This document shows, one piece after another, positions 8,601 to 16,782 of a stretch of 64,000 nucleotides of DNA. Within the stretch, counting starts at the first letter, position 1; the number at the start of each line of letters is the position of its first letter. The position numbers were made by a program, and so were the translations under genes. The stretch is from Alkalibacillus almallahensis (GTDB lineage Bacteria > Bacillota > Bacilli > Bacillales > Alkalibacillaceae), in contig NZ_JAASRU010000004.1 of the NCBI RefSeq assembly GCF_011761495.1, positions 124,001 through 188,000 of the forward strand, given 5' to 3'. The notes under the pieces were generated by a model that saw only the letters and a list, made by a program, of their open reading frames with translations, searched no databases and was not told the origin of the DNA.

Positions 8601-9938
8601 TTATTCAGGTAAGAAAATAAAATATAGTAGGAAAATCACGAATAGTACATACATAACAGGATGTATTTCTTTCGCTCGACCTTTCACCAACATCGTAATT
8701 GGATAGAAGATAAAACCAATTGCGATTCCTGTTGCGATACTGTAAGTCAGTGGCATCGCAATTAATGTCAGGAACGCTGGGACTGCAATTTCGAATTGAT
8801 CCCATTCAATATGACGCAAGTTGGCTGCCATTAAAATTCCAACTATAATCAGTGCTGGTGCTGTCACTTCTGACGTCACAATCCCTAACAGAGGTGAGAA
8901 GAATAATGCGAGTAGGAATAAGATGGCCGTCACCACTGAGGCAAAGCCTGTCCTAGCACCGGCACTAACACCTGTTGTCGATTCGATAAATGACGTTGTC
9001 GTTGATGTACCGAGAATCGACCCTGCTACAGTTGCTGTTGAATCTGAGAATAGTGCTCGGTTGGCACGCGGTAATTTACCTTCCTTCATCATACCGCCTT
9101 GTGTGGCAACCGCGACTAGCGTTCCACCCGTATCGAAGAAGTCAACGAATAAGAACGTCATAATGACCACGAGCATTTGCAACGTAAAAATCTCACCAAA
9201 GTTGCCAAATGCAGCTCCAAATGTTGGCTCTAAACTTGGTACGCTACTGACGACATCATTCATACCAGATGGTGGATCGATTAAGCCGACTAGCATGCCA
9301 GCAACCGCCGTGATGATCATGCCATAAAACACGCCACCTTTAAAGCCGAGCGTTAATAATATAACTGTTGCAACCACTCCGAAGACCGCAAGTAATGTAT
9401 TTGGATCTTCAAGATTTCCAAGTGTTAAATACGTATCTTTATCCGCTTCAATAATCCCTACGTTGGTTAAACCAATAAACGCAATATAGACACCAATACC
9501 TGCACCAACTGCTAGTTTTAAATTATTCGGGATTGCATTAATGACTTTCTCACGCACACCCGTTAATGTTAAGACCATAAATATTAATCCAGAAGCTAAG
9601 ACACCAGCTAGCGCTGTTTCCCATGGAATGCCCCATTGTAAAATAACGGTGTAAGCAAAGAACGCATTTAACCCCATCCCTGGAGCTAAAGCAATCGGAT
9701 AACGTGCAACTAGTCCCATAACGAGTGTCCCGATTGCACCGGCTAGAGCTGTTGCGACGAACACCGCATCTGGATCCATCCGCGTGACCCCTTGTGGCAA
9801 TTCTTCTACATCCAACAAAGCCAGTACGGATGGATTGACGAACAATATGTACGCCATCGCTAAAAACGTTGTGATCCCACCCATGATTTCGCGGCGGTAA
9901 TTCGTACCTAACTCTTCAAAACGAAAATAATTTTTCAA
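8601..9938 (-). CDS. pbuG: Hypoxanthine/guanine permease PbuG (AzgA-type NCS2)
   Basis: About 445 residues with 12 or more hydrophobic segments. AzgA-family features: REIMGGITTFLAMAYILFVNP at the N-terminus (seen as GGITTFLAMAYILFVNP), FFDTGGTLVAVA in the middle, and GTSTTTSFIESTTGVSAG. Imports hypoxanthine and guanine in B. subtilis. The longest frame begins with an ATG at 9956, but that ATG is part of GGGGAGG, the Shine-Dalgarno sequence itself, so the TTG at 9938 (MKNYFRFEELGTNYR, as in homologues) is the likely start. Expression is controlled by the upstream purine riboswitch. Monocistronic between two terminators. Confidence 0.92.
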   Translation of the reverse strand: MKNYFRFEELGTNYRREIMGGITTFLAMAYILFVNPSVLALLDVEELPQGVTRMDPDAVFVATALAGAIGTLVMGLVARYPIALAPGMGLNAFFAYTVILQWGIPWETALAGVLASGLIFMVLTLTGVREKVINAIPNNLKLAVGAGIGVYIAFIGLTNVGIIEADKDTYLTLGNLEDPNTLLAVFGVVATVILLTLGFKGGVFYGMIITAVAGMLVGLIDPPSGMNDVVSSVPSLEPTFGAAFGNFGEIFTLQMLVVIMTFLFVDFFDTGGTLVAVATQGGMMKEGKLPRANRALFSDSTATVAGSILGTSTTTSFIESTTGVSAGARTGFASVVTAILFLLALFFSPLLGIVTSEVTAPALIIVGILMAANLRHIEWDQFEIAVPAFLTLIAMPLTYSIATGIAIGFIFYPITMLVKGRAKEIHPVMYVLFVIFLLYFIFLPE

Positions 9939-9968
9939 CAATCTGTCCTCCCCCATTTATGAAACACC

Positions 9969-10005
9969 AAAAAAAAGCACCCTTGAGCGTAATCGCCAAG
10001 AGTGC
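9969..10005 (-). terminator. Riboswitch-controlled terminator in the pbuG leader
   Basis: GCACTCTTG pairs with CAAGGGTGC around an 11-base loop and is followed by seven T residues on the minus strand, just before the pbuG ribosome binding site. With the aptamer upstream it forms the expression platform. Confidence 0.85.
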
Positions 10006-10077
10006 ATACGAGGACAAACCGACACAAAGGTATCAACGCATAGAACGTCACACACACCTCTGCTGTCGTTTATTAGT

Positions 10078-10148
10078 CACTCATAGTCGGACCATTTACG
10101 GTAGTCCGGTAGAAACTCTTGGGCCGTATTCCCAATATTATACAAGTG
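10078..10148 (-). promoter_or_regulatory. Purine riboswitch aptamer, guanine class (pbuG leader)
   Basis: Minus-strand reading shows P1 CACTTGTA/TATGAGTG, a TATAAT J1/2, P2 TTGGG/CCCAA, GTTTCTACC J2/3, P3 CGGAC/GTCCG, loop residues GG and CC for the loop-loop contact, and GACTA in J3/1. The C in that GACTA is the ligand-pairing base, which marks guanine/hypoxanthine rather than adenine specificity. Guanine binding is expected to favour the terminator at 9969-10005 and lower PbuG. Confidence 0.95.
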
Positions 10149-10176
10149 TTCCATATCGAATTTTGTTTACACTATT

Positions 10177-10205
10177 ACTTTATCTTTATACTAGACTTTA
10201 GTCAA
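10177..10205 (-). promoter_or_regulatory. Probable sigma-A promoter of pbuG
   Basis: TTGACT (-35, 10200-10205 on the complement), 17 bp, then TAAAGT (-10). It lies just after the yebA stop and 30 bp before the aptamer. The -10 is weak. Confidence 0.5.
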
Positions 10206-10208
10206 CCA

Positions 10209-12443
10209 CTATTTCGACAAAATCATATCCGTGACTTTCTTCCAAAGGCGGTAATACTCCGATTGATCTGATTGGAAGGAGTCTTCACGATAAATAAATT
10301 GTTCATAGTGATGTGTTAGTTCGCTCATACTACGACCGTCTAAGATTTGATCGGCGTGTTTGGCATACTCGCGTAATGTTTCCCCAGACTTAAATGGATA
10401 GCCTTTTTTCGCCAGCAACTTCATCACAAACTGATACGATTCAGTTATGGTCGCTTGATTAGCATGACGTTTTAGTCGCTGTTTTCGCCATGCATAGACT
10501 AACCGATCACGATAATAAATCAATAATCCGACAAGGACGACGATGATGACGCTTATCGAAATAACGATCCACGGTGAAACAGATGAGTCATCACTAGTAC
10601 CAGCCGCTTCAGAATCATTTTCCTCTTCACCTTCTTCAAGCTGATTATCAACATCGGGTTGTTCAGATGATTCAGGCTGATCGAGCGCATCATCTTGATT
10701 GTCATCTAAAATATCATCAATCGATTCACCAGTAGAGACGTCTACTTGGTTCTGAAAGCCGATCGTCGGTTCAAATGGAACCCAACCAACATCAGGAAAA
10801 TAAACTTCTACCCAAGAATGGGCATTGTTATTTTGAATTTCAAAAACATCGGATCCAGCTTCAGGGAACGCGTCTTGTTCGAATGCTCGGTCACCACCTG
10901 TGAACCCTTTCGCCCAGCGCGCCGGAATATCTAATGATCTTAACAACACAACCATCGACGTTGAGAAATTATCGCAATAACCTCGTTTCGTTTCAAACAA
11001 GAACTGATCGACATAATCCTCATCTTCATCTGGAACAGCGACGTCTTCAGTCGCATATTCATAATCATTTTCACTGAAGTAGTCTTCAATGGCCATGGCA
11101 TAATCATATCGATTCTGGTCCTCTTCAGATACAATCATACCCGCAAGATTACTCACGCGGTCAGGTAAGTTTTCTGGTAACTGCAAATAATCTTGGTTAA
11201 TGCCTGACGACTCTTGATAAGCAACCGGAACTTCGCGCATAGCATTCCTTGGGAAATCAGGACGATCAGCCTGTATTGAATAATCTTCCTCTACAAGCGT
11301 TTGGTCACCATTATCTAAAGACAAGAGCTCATTCGTTACGAGATTATATTCAAAATTGATTTGGTCATTGGTTGTTCCCACTTGTTCTGTACCGTATATA
11401 TAAGGAACTTTAGTTAAATTACCTGGTTCAATCATTTGTAAATCTAAACTAGACTCTTCTCGCGCTACCACATCGCCATATTGCGAAATCTCTGGAAACT
11501 GACCTGTCTCACTCGCGATTCGTTCACCTTCACTGGAACGCTCCCAACCATGGCCTGTATAGACATCCTTCGTTTCGACTTTCCAATAGCGTTCAGCACT
11601 AGCTGTTGCATAAAAAACGGTCGTATCATCCATCTGGAAGCCACCACCTAGTCGGTCATCATGCTCCCCATAACCGACACGCTGAACGCCGCCAAATCCA
11701 GCTCCACTTCCAAAGCCATTCTCTGAAGCTGATTGTATAAATGAGACTGGATCTGGCCATTGCGGTTCATATTTCGGCGCAGCATAACCAATCGCAGCAC
11801 TTATGCCAATCACTAAGATCATCGGAGCCAACCATTTAATAAATTGGCGAGCCTTAGGTTCTGTTAGGCTCTCACTTTCAACAATCCGGTGAAAGTTTGC
11901 TAACACGAGTAACAGCGCACTTAAGCTAAAGACACGAATAATAGCAATATTAGCTTCATACACCGTAAACGTGTCTAATACCGTCACATATAATACTGTT
12001 AGAAAAATAAACGCAAGTGGACGTTTAACAACCACATACCAGTAATATAATAAATAGCTTAACATCCATAGTAATATTAAAAAGAGAAACGTCCGAAAAA
12101 CGGGCGTTAATGTTTGCCAATTTTGCTGAACCGATTCTTGGACATTAAACACCATTTCTTCAAAGAACAGCTTCAACCATTCAGTCGAAAAGAAAGCTGT
12201 ATCGAAAAAGACATGATGAATAAATAATAGCAAAATCCCTATTTTGATGACCGAAATTAGCCCGAATGGTAAATGAATCAATGACAAGGCAAACATGACA
12301 ACAATAAAAACAATAAATAAATGAGACTGACCCGTATCTGTGACTATATCTAGTGGATAGACCCATTCCATTAATAGGAACATACTGCCGACATAGAGCG
12401 CCAAACTAACTAAACGATTCGATTGTTCTAGTTTTAGCTTCAT
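10209..12443 (-). CDS. yebA: TgpA-like membrane transglutaminase-domain protein (YebA)
   Basis: 744 residues. The first 200 are hydrophobic with about six membrane helices. A large extracellular region follows with a transglutaminase-like domain around residues 430-560: Cys in RGYCDNFSTS, His in NNNAHSWVEV, Asp in FPDVGWVPFEPT. Then comes an acidic linker, one more membrane helix (ISISVIIVVLVGLLIYY) and a C-terminal DUF4129-like helical segment (GYPFKSGETLREYA). Its ATG overlaps the yeaD stop by 4 bp (ATGA). MoxR ATPase, DUF58 protein and transglutaminase form a widespread operon thought to act at the cell envelope; the substrate is unknown. Confidence 0.9.
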   Translation of the reverse strand: MKLKLEQSNRLVSLALYVGSMFLLMEWVYPLDIVTDTGQSHLFIVFIVVMFALSLIHLPFGLISVIKIGILLLFIHHVFFDTAFFSTEWLKLFFEEMVFNVQESVQQNWQTLTPVFRTFLFLILLWMLSYLLYYWYVVVKRPLAFIFLTVLYVTVLDTFTVYEANIAIIRVFSLSALLLVLANFHRIVESESLTEPKARQFIKWLAPMILVIGISAAIGYAAPKYEPQWPDPVSFIQSASENGFGSGAGFGGVQRVGYGEHDDRLGGGFQMDDTTVFYATASAERYWKVETKDVYTGHGWERSSEGERIASETGQFPEISQYGDVVAREESSLDLQMIEPGNLTKVPYIYGTEQVGTTNDQINFEYNLVTNELLSLDNGDQTLVEEDYSIQADRPDFPRNAMREVPVAYQESSGINQDYLQLPENLPDRVSNLAGMIVSEEDQNRYDYAMAIEDYFSENDYEYATEDVAVPDEDEDYVDQFLFETKRGYCDNFSTSMVVLLRSLDIPARWAKGFTGGDRAFEQDAFPEAGSDVFEIQNNNAHSWVEVYFPDVGWVPFEPTIGFQNQVDVSTGESIDDILDDNQDDALDQPESSEQPDVDNQLEEGEEENDSEAAGTSDDSSVSPWIVISISVIIVVLVGLLIYYRDRLVYAWRKQRLKRHANQATITESYQFVMKLLAKKGYPFKSGETLREYAKHADQILDGRSMSELTHHYEQFIYREDSFQSDQSEYYRLWKKVTDMILSK

Positions 12444-13708
12444 GATGCGCTCACCTCAATCTGTCTTTTCGTCAAACGGTCCTCATTCAACCAAGTGACA
12501 CGAACGCCCCCATAATGGAGTTGATCCATACCATGACGCTCATCATGACCTATTAAATGCTTACTACGTACAAAGACGAGCTGTACATCAACTTGTTGTT
12601 GTTTTAATTGTAAGATTGTTTGATAAATAGATGTTGATAAATCATGCGTCAAAATGACAAGGTGACGATCCTTCGATAAATGCCACGCTTCTCGCTTCAA
12701 CTGTTTAGCGAATTGATTCTCTTTCACCATTTGAATCTGACTAAGCATGCGAGTTAATTTTTCAAATGATTGTTTCCCATGCTTTAATGTTACATCTTCG
12801 CGTATTTTGCCTAATGCTACAACACTGACATCTCCATAATCCTCATATGCTTCTAACGAGATTGAATAAGTTAATTCCACACCTGCTTCGAATGCCAGCC
12901 AACGCCGATCATCTTCTGCATGACCATTCAGAATAATCGTTAAGTCCTTTTGTTTCTCTTCTTCAAATTCCTTTGTCACTAGCGCATGCTTCCGAGCTGT
13001 CGTCTTCCAGTCAATCCAAGACATCTGGTCTCCTGGAGCATAGTCGCGTACACCTGAGACAAGATTCGTATGATTTGCTTTCACCGTATAATTCGATTGT
13101 TGTCCTTCTTCAAAAGTTGATTGTTCAATACCCAGAGTGAGCGGAATTTCGCCGGGTTCCACTAACACGTAAGTATCAACATTCACCAGTTGTTCTCTTC
13201 TCACAAATCCTAACAAATCACCTGTTACGACTTTAATTTGATTAAAGTGGTGACGCCCACGCGGAATTGCATCAATTTCATAATTAAATTGCAATTTCTG
13301 ACGCAAGAATGGAAACATAACCGTCTTCGCCTTATTTCGATTCTTTAACTGGTCTGGATACCCTAAAAACCGATACTTATACTGCTTCGTATCATGCCAT
13401 GTCACCATTTCTGGAAGTTCGTCCTCAACGATTAAATAAAACAAGGGAAAAGGAATACGTCTTCTAATTGTGACTGTTACTCTCAAAGTCTGCCCGGCTT
13501 TCAGATAATGTTGATGCACATGTCTTTCAACTTTCATTAAACCCATTGGATAGAAAATCATAAAAATCGCATATAATAATATGGGGATAAAGCTAAAAAA
13601 CAAGAACCAACTAACGAAACCACCTTGAAACATACTATATGTAAATAATAGCGCCATCAGCGCTATTACTAAGGATAAGGTAACGATTGTTTTAATGGAT
13701 TGAATCAT
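12440..13708 (-). CDS. yeaD: DUF58 domain protein (YeaD)
   Basis: 422 residues. Two N-terminal membrane helices (about 8-50), a beta-rich region, then the DUF58 signature VSGVRDYAPGDQMSWIDWK at about residues 215-235 and a von Willebrand A-like C-terminal part. AGAGG lies 8 nt before the ATG, which is 4 bp after the yeaC stop; the 3' end overlaps yebA. DUF58 proteins pair with MoxR ATPases, which probably act as chaperones for the VWA-like domain. Role in the envelope inferred from the operon. Confidence 0.9.
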   Translation of the reverse strand: MIQSIKTIVTLSLVIALMALLFTYSMFQGGFVSWFLFFSFIPILLYAIFMIFYPMGLMKVERHVHQHYLKAGQTLRVTVTIRRRIPFPLFYLIVEDELPEMVTWHDTKQYKYRFLGYPDQLKNRNKAKTVMFPFLRQKLQFNYEIDAIPRGRHHFNQIKVVTGDLLGFVRREQLVNVDTYVLVEPGEIPLTLGIEQSTFEEGQQSNYTVKANHTNLVSGVRDYAPGDQMSWIDWKTTARKHALVTKEFEEEKQKDLTIILNGHAEDDRRWLAFEAGVELTYSISLEAYEDYGDVSVVALGKIREDVTLKHGKQSFEKLTRMLSQIQMVKENQFAKQLKREAWHLSKDRHLVILTHDLSTSIYQTILQLKQQQVDVQLVFVRSKHLIGHDERHGMDQLHYGGVRVTWLNEDRLTKRQIEVSAS

Positions 13709-13712
13709 TGTT

Positions 13713-14669
13713 TTATCCTCTTTCTACAGGAATCATTGTTTTCTTAATCAGATCTTCCAGTAATTCTTTATCAGACTTGCCTTCAAACTTCGCTTCAGCC
13801 GTTAATTGCAGACGGTGAGCAAGAACATGGGGAGCCATATATTTCACATCATCCGGAATCACGTAATCACGGCCTTGGACTAACGCATAAGCTTGAGCTG
13901 CTTTCATTAAGGCAATGGAAGCACGAGGGCTCGCACCTAACTGAATAAGTGGGTACTTGCGCGTATTCGCAACAATTTCAACAATATATTGCTTAACCGA
14001 CTGACTCACATGAATCCCTTGTACCTCTTCTTGTTTCGCTAGTAGCTCTGATTGCGTCATGACAGGTTGAACTGTTTCAATCGGATGTTCATGTGTTGTG
14101 CGATCTAACATCATAATTTCTTCTTGTTTGACTGGATACCCCATCTTTAATTTCAGAAGAAAACGATCAAGCTGAGCCTCAGGTAAGGGATAAGTTCCCT
14201 CATATTCAATTGGGTTCTGAGTTGCTAAAACGAAGAAGGGACTACTTAAATCACGCGTCATGCCATCAACCGTAATATGATTTTCTTCCATACTTTCTAG
14301 TAAAGCAGATTGTGTCTTTGGAGACGTTCGGTTAATTTCATCAGCCAGTACAACATTTCCCATAATCGGACCTGGTTGGAATTCAAATTGCATATCACGT
14401 TGATTATAAATCGACACGCCCGTCACATCTGATGGTAGTAAATCTGGGGTGAATTGAATTCTGCGAAAATCCAAATCAAGTGATTTAGCAATCGCACGGA
14501 CGAGCATTGTTTTGCCGACACCAGGTACATCCTCTAGTAGTACATGCCCTTTTGCTAGTAATGCTACGATTGTCAGTTCAATCGTTTCTCGTTTCCCCAC
14601 AACAACCGTTTCGATATTATCAATTAAAGCTTGAATTTGTGATTGCTGCTCCGTAACTTCCTGGTTCAT
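13713..14669 (-). CDS. yeaC: MoxR-family AAA+ ATPase (YeaC)
   Basis: 318 residues. Walker A PGVGKT at about residues 49-54, Walker B VVLADEINR, sensor 1 ATQNP, and arginine-rich PEAQLDRFLLK, all standard for MoxR. AAGGAGGC lies 8 nt before ATG 14669, so the 8-codon extension of the open frame to 14693 is rejected. First gene of the yeaC-yeaD-yebA operon. Probably remodels the DUF58 partner using ATP in the cytoplasm. Confidence 0.93.
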   Translation of the reverse strand: MNQEVTEQQSQIQALIDNIETVVVGKRETIELTIVALLAKGHVLLEDVPGVGKTMLVRAIAKSLDLDFRRIQFTPDLLPSDVTGVSIYNQRDMQFEFQPGPIMGNVVLADEINRTSPKTQSALLESMEENHITVDGMTRDLSSPFFVLATQNPIEYEGTYPLPEAQLDRFLLKLKMGYPVKQEEIMMLDRTTHEHPIETVQPVMTQSELLAKQEEVQGIHVSQSVKQYIVEIVANTRKYPLIQLGASPRASIALMKAAQAYALVQGRDYVIPDDVKYMAPHVLAHRLQLTAEAKFEGKSDKELLEDLIKKTMIPVERG

Positions 14670-14726
14670 AGATAAATGCCTCCTTAAGTTCAATGATCAT
14701 CACGATAACTATTCTATCTCTAACCA

Positions 14727-14867
14727 TTATGGTTTCGGCTTAGTTACGTTATACCCTAACTCCCTCATATTTTCGCGGTAGTTACGACAATGTTCTTTAA
14801 AACATTCAGGGCGAAAGTCTTTGGGTAATTGATCTTTAAATTTCTCATAACAAAAACAACGTTCCAC
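14727..14867 (-). CDS. 46-residue cysteine-containing protein, unknown
   Basis: GTG start at 14867 preceded by GGGGGA five bases upstream; 46 residues ending at TAA 14727. The protein has four Cys, as CFC near the start and C22/C27, in a charged sequence (MERCFCYEKFKDQLP, then FRPECFKEHCRN). The CxC plus Cx4C pattern could bind a metal. I do not recognise the family. It lies upstream of yeaC but is separated from it by about 60 bp. Good ribosome binding site and coding-like composition support it. Confidence 0.55.
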   Translation of the reverse strand: MERCFCYEKFKDQLPKDFRPECFKEHCRNYRENMRELGYNVTKPKP

Positions 14868-14969
14868 TTTTGTCCCCCACTTTAAGTACTCTTCAATAAA
14901 TCCTAAAGTATAAGAAAAGTCAAAATTTTATACGTCTATAATAACATGAAAGTCGGTGCATGAGTGAAT

Positions 14970-15003
14970 AAAATAAAAGCCGCCTCTAAATAGAAGCGAC
15001 TTT
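14970..15003 (-). terminator. Terminator after the DUF378 gene
   Basis: GTCGCTTCT pairs, with G-U pairs, with AGAGGCGGC on the minus strand, followed by TTTTATTTTATT. It overlaps the end of the yuzA-like gene. Confidence 0.7.
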
Positions 15004-15008
15004 AACAG

Positions 15009-15200
15009 TTATTCATGATCAACTTTGTCAACGAATGACAAGGCGTATAGTGCAGCTAAACCAACAATAATATAAACTAATCGTGGAATAAATTCATCCA
15101 TACCACCGAATAAACCACCTAATAAATCCCACTCAAACAAGCCAACAAGTAGCCAGTTTAAGCCACCAATAATGAGCAATATAAGTGCTGTTTTTCTCAA
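15009..15200 (-). CDS. yuzA: DUF378 small membrane protein (YuzA-like)
   Basis: 63 residues with two membrane helices. The DUF378 pattern is clear: LLIIGGLNWLLVGLFEWDLL, then FGG and RLVYIIVGLAALYAL. A purine-rich GGAAAGGTGG precedes the start. Members are common in Bacillaceae and have no known function. Own terminator; probably monocistronic. Confidence 0.88.
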   Translation of the reverse strand: MRKTALILLIIGGLNWLLVGLFEWDLLGGLFGGMDEFIPRLVYIIVGLAALYALSFVDKVDHE

Positions 15201-15311
15201 AACAATACACCACCTTTCCTACTCGTTTATTAGACGCTATGTAATGGTAGTATGTTTCATATCAGCCATTTCATACACAATCTTTTTTCGAGTATAAGGT
15301 GGTGTTTATGC

Positions 15312-15863
15312 TTAAGATTTTTGTTGTTCTAAAATCTGGAATAATTGATTAACACTAATGTGATCTTCAGGCGAAGAATCTAGATGCATATGGATCGTAT
15401 TTCCATTTTCATCAAACACTAACGTCGCACCTTGAATCGAAACATCTTCTGATTTCATCGATTTCATCACGACATCTTTTTGACCTTTCTCTTTCGGCAT
15501 GACATTGGAAATCGATCCTTTTACGAACCCTTTCAGACTCTTCATTAACAATTTACTTTTAGGCATCGATTTTGCACCGACTTCACGGTAGGCTTGTTTC
15601 TCCGGATCCCCATAAAACGGAAATGGATAGTCGCCAAATTGGTTTAAGAATTCCTGAACAAACGAGCCTTTATGTGGTGCAATCACTAAAACTTGATAAC
15701 CATATTGGGACAGTTCATCATAACGTTCACGCAACTGCGTGATATGCTCTCGGCAAACTGGTCAACCAAGATGACGCACAAGAATGACAATCGATTTTTG
15801 ATTCTGAATCAGACCATCTAATTCGACTGACTCACCAGATGGTTGTTCTAATGTCGCGTTCAT
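15312..15863 (-). CDS. AhpC/TSA-like redoxin with in-frame TGA at the active-site Cys (candidate selenoprotein)
   Basis: From ATG 15863 (AAAGGAGAG 8 nt upstream) the frame runs 184 codons to 15312, with one TGA at codon 34 (15762-15764). Around it the reading is VILVRHLG-TGA-PVCREH. In the AhpC-TSA_2/SelL-related family this motif is RHxGCPxCRE, so TGA replaces the first Cys of the CxxC pair; C37 is kept. The rest is intact (YGDPEKQAYREVG, GATLVFDENGN), with no other stop. A hairpin 21 nt after TGA has features of a bacterial SECIS. Two readings are possible: selenocysteine (U34-x-x-C37) or a nonsense mutation. Selenocysteine is favoured by the exact position and intact downstream frame. Probably a cytoplasmic thiol/peroxide redox enzyme. 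Confidence 0.7.
15728..15741 (-). promoter_or_regulatory. SECIS-like hairpin downstream of the in-frame TGA
   Basis: CACGC and GCGTG pair around loop AGTT; an adjacent T-A pair extends the stem to six, and CATA/TATG below can continue it past an internal loop. The apical loop starts 26 nt after TGA and has a G in its second position. Both fit the general description of bacterial SECIS elements (loop 16-37 nt away, G among its first two bases). No folding program was run. Confidence 0.45.
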
Positions 15864-15938
15864 AGGTCTCACTCTCCTTTAAGAATAGTCTACCCGATAA
15901 GCGGATTAATTCAAACTATTTTGATTAGAGAGTTATTA

Positions 15939-16319
15939 TTAAGAGGGCACCGGAATAAGATAGGACTTAACTTTTGTTACTTTGCCGTTTTTATCAGCAC
16001 GATTGAATTCATATACATCACAAAACATATAGGTTTCATTCTCATAATGAATGACGCCATCAACCGCTGCTGTTTTACCGTGAGTAATGATATTTTCTAA
16101 ACGAAGCTCTTGAATGTTATCTTCACCTTTTGATTGAATCGTATGGCGTAATTGATCTAAACCAACGATCTTATCACCGCCGACATATTGCCACTCCAAA
16201 TCATCTACCGCCAAATCTTGAAAGGCATCAACATCACCCGACGTCAATGCGATTGAGAAATCTCTTAACAAAGCCTTACGCGGTGCATTGCCACAACTTT
16301 CTTCGCACACAATATTCAT
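15939..16319 (-). CDS. NTF2/SnoaL-like fold protein
   Basis: 126 residues. The sequence ALLRDFSIALTSGDVDAFQD followed by DDLEWQYVGGDKIVGLDQL and a run of beta strands is the usual pattern of the SnoaL/NTF2-like cone fold. AAGGAGC lies 7 nt before ATG 16319, so the 12-codon upstream extension is rejected. The N-terminus has a CEESCG pair of cysteines. Small-molecule binding or isomerase roles are common in the fold; none can be assigned here. It is upstream of the redoxin gene in the same direction, with a 75-bp gap, so cotranscription is possible. Confidence 0.75.
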   Translation of the reverse strand: MNIVCEESCGNAPRKALLRDFSIALTSGDVDAFQDLAVDDLEWQYVGGDKIVGLDQLRHTIQSKGEDNIQELRLENIITHGKTAAVDGVIHYENETYMFCDVYEFNRADKNGKVTKVKSYLIPVPS

Positions 16320-16375
16320 GGGACAAGCTCCTTCTTTTCGAATGTCTGCCTTCATTTTATCAATAAATGATGAGA

Positions 16376-16418
16376 AATAAAAAACTTGCAGAAAAGCGTT
16401 AAGCTGATCTGCAAGTTT
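16376..16418 (-). terminator. Terminator at the far end of repeat array 2
   Basis: AAACTTGCAGA pairs perfectly with TCTGCAAGTTT, followed on the minus strand by TTTATTTC. It is oriented to end transcripts from the xpt operon after they cross repeat array 2. Confidence 0.75.
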
Positions 16419-16439
16419 AAAAATGTGTAACTTTTGAAA

Positions 16440-16780
16440 GCTGATATTAGTACCTCACGTGCGTGGAATTTATCGGCGACATTGAGATTTTATCAGCGAT
16501 TTTTCTGGATTTATCGGCGCGATTGGAATTTTAACAGCGACTTTGAAATTTTATCAACGCCATTCTTATTTTATCGGCGCCCGCTGAAATATAACGGCGA
16601 GCGCCGATATATCAGCTATTTCGGCGACTTCCCTATTTTATCGGCGCGATTTGATATTTATCGGCGCTATATCAAATATATCGGCACCATCCTTATTTTA
16701 TCGACGTTCGCTGAAATATAACAGCGAGCGCCTAAATATCAGCTGTTTCGGCGACTTAGCTCAATAGATCGGCGACTGAT
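16440..16780. repeat. Degenerate 20-bp-period repeat array 2
   Basis: About 16 units of the same TTTATCRGCGMC type as the array at 8143-8532. The TATC/TAAC core falls at 16471, 16491, 16512, 16532, 16552, 16572, 16592, then 16639, 16659, 16679, 16699 and 16719, with phase slips near 16610 and 16740. Inverted units occur at 16440-16447 and 16601-16610. It starts 3 bp after the permease stop and ends before the terminator at 16376-16418, so it probably forms the 3' untranslated region of the xpt-permease mRNA. About 74 bp (16561-16634) are repeated at 16688-16761. Confidence 0.85.
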
Positions 16781-16782
16781 CA

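Noticed and set aside
8821-9327. 168-codon plus-strand frame
   Set aside because: It is an antisense shadow of pbuG; the composition reflects the permease codons.
10078-10148. Adenine-class purine riboswitch
   Set aside because: The ligand-pairing base in J3/1 is C (GACTA), which marks the guanine class; the same holds for the xpt aptamer.
15762-15764. TGA as sequencing error or plain pseudogene
   Set aside because: Not excluded, but the codon falls on the conserved active-site Cys and the rest of the frame is intact, so it is kept as a selenoprotein candidate.
16434-16721. Plus-strand frame of 95 codons
   Set aside because: Translation of repeat array 2 with periodic YRR/LST fragments; no gene evidence.
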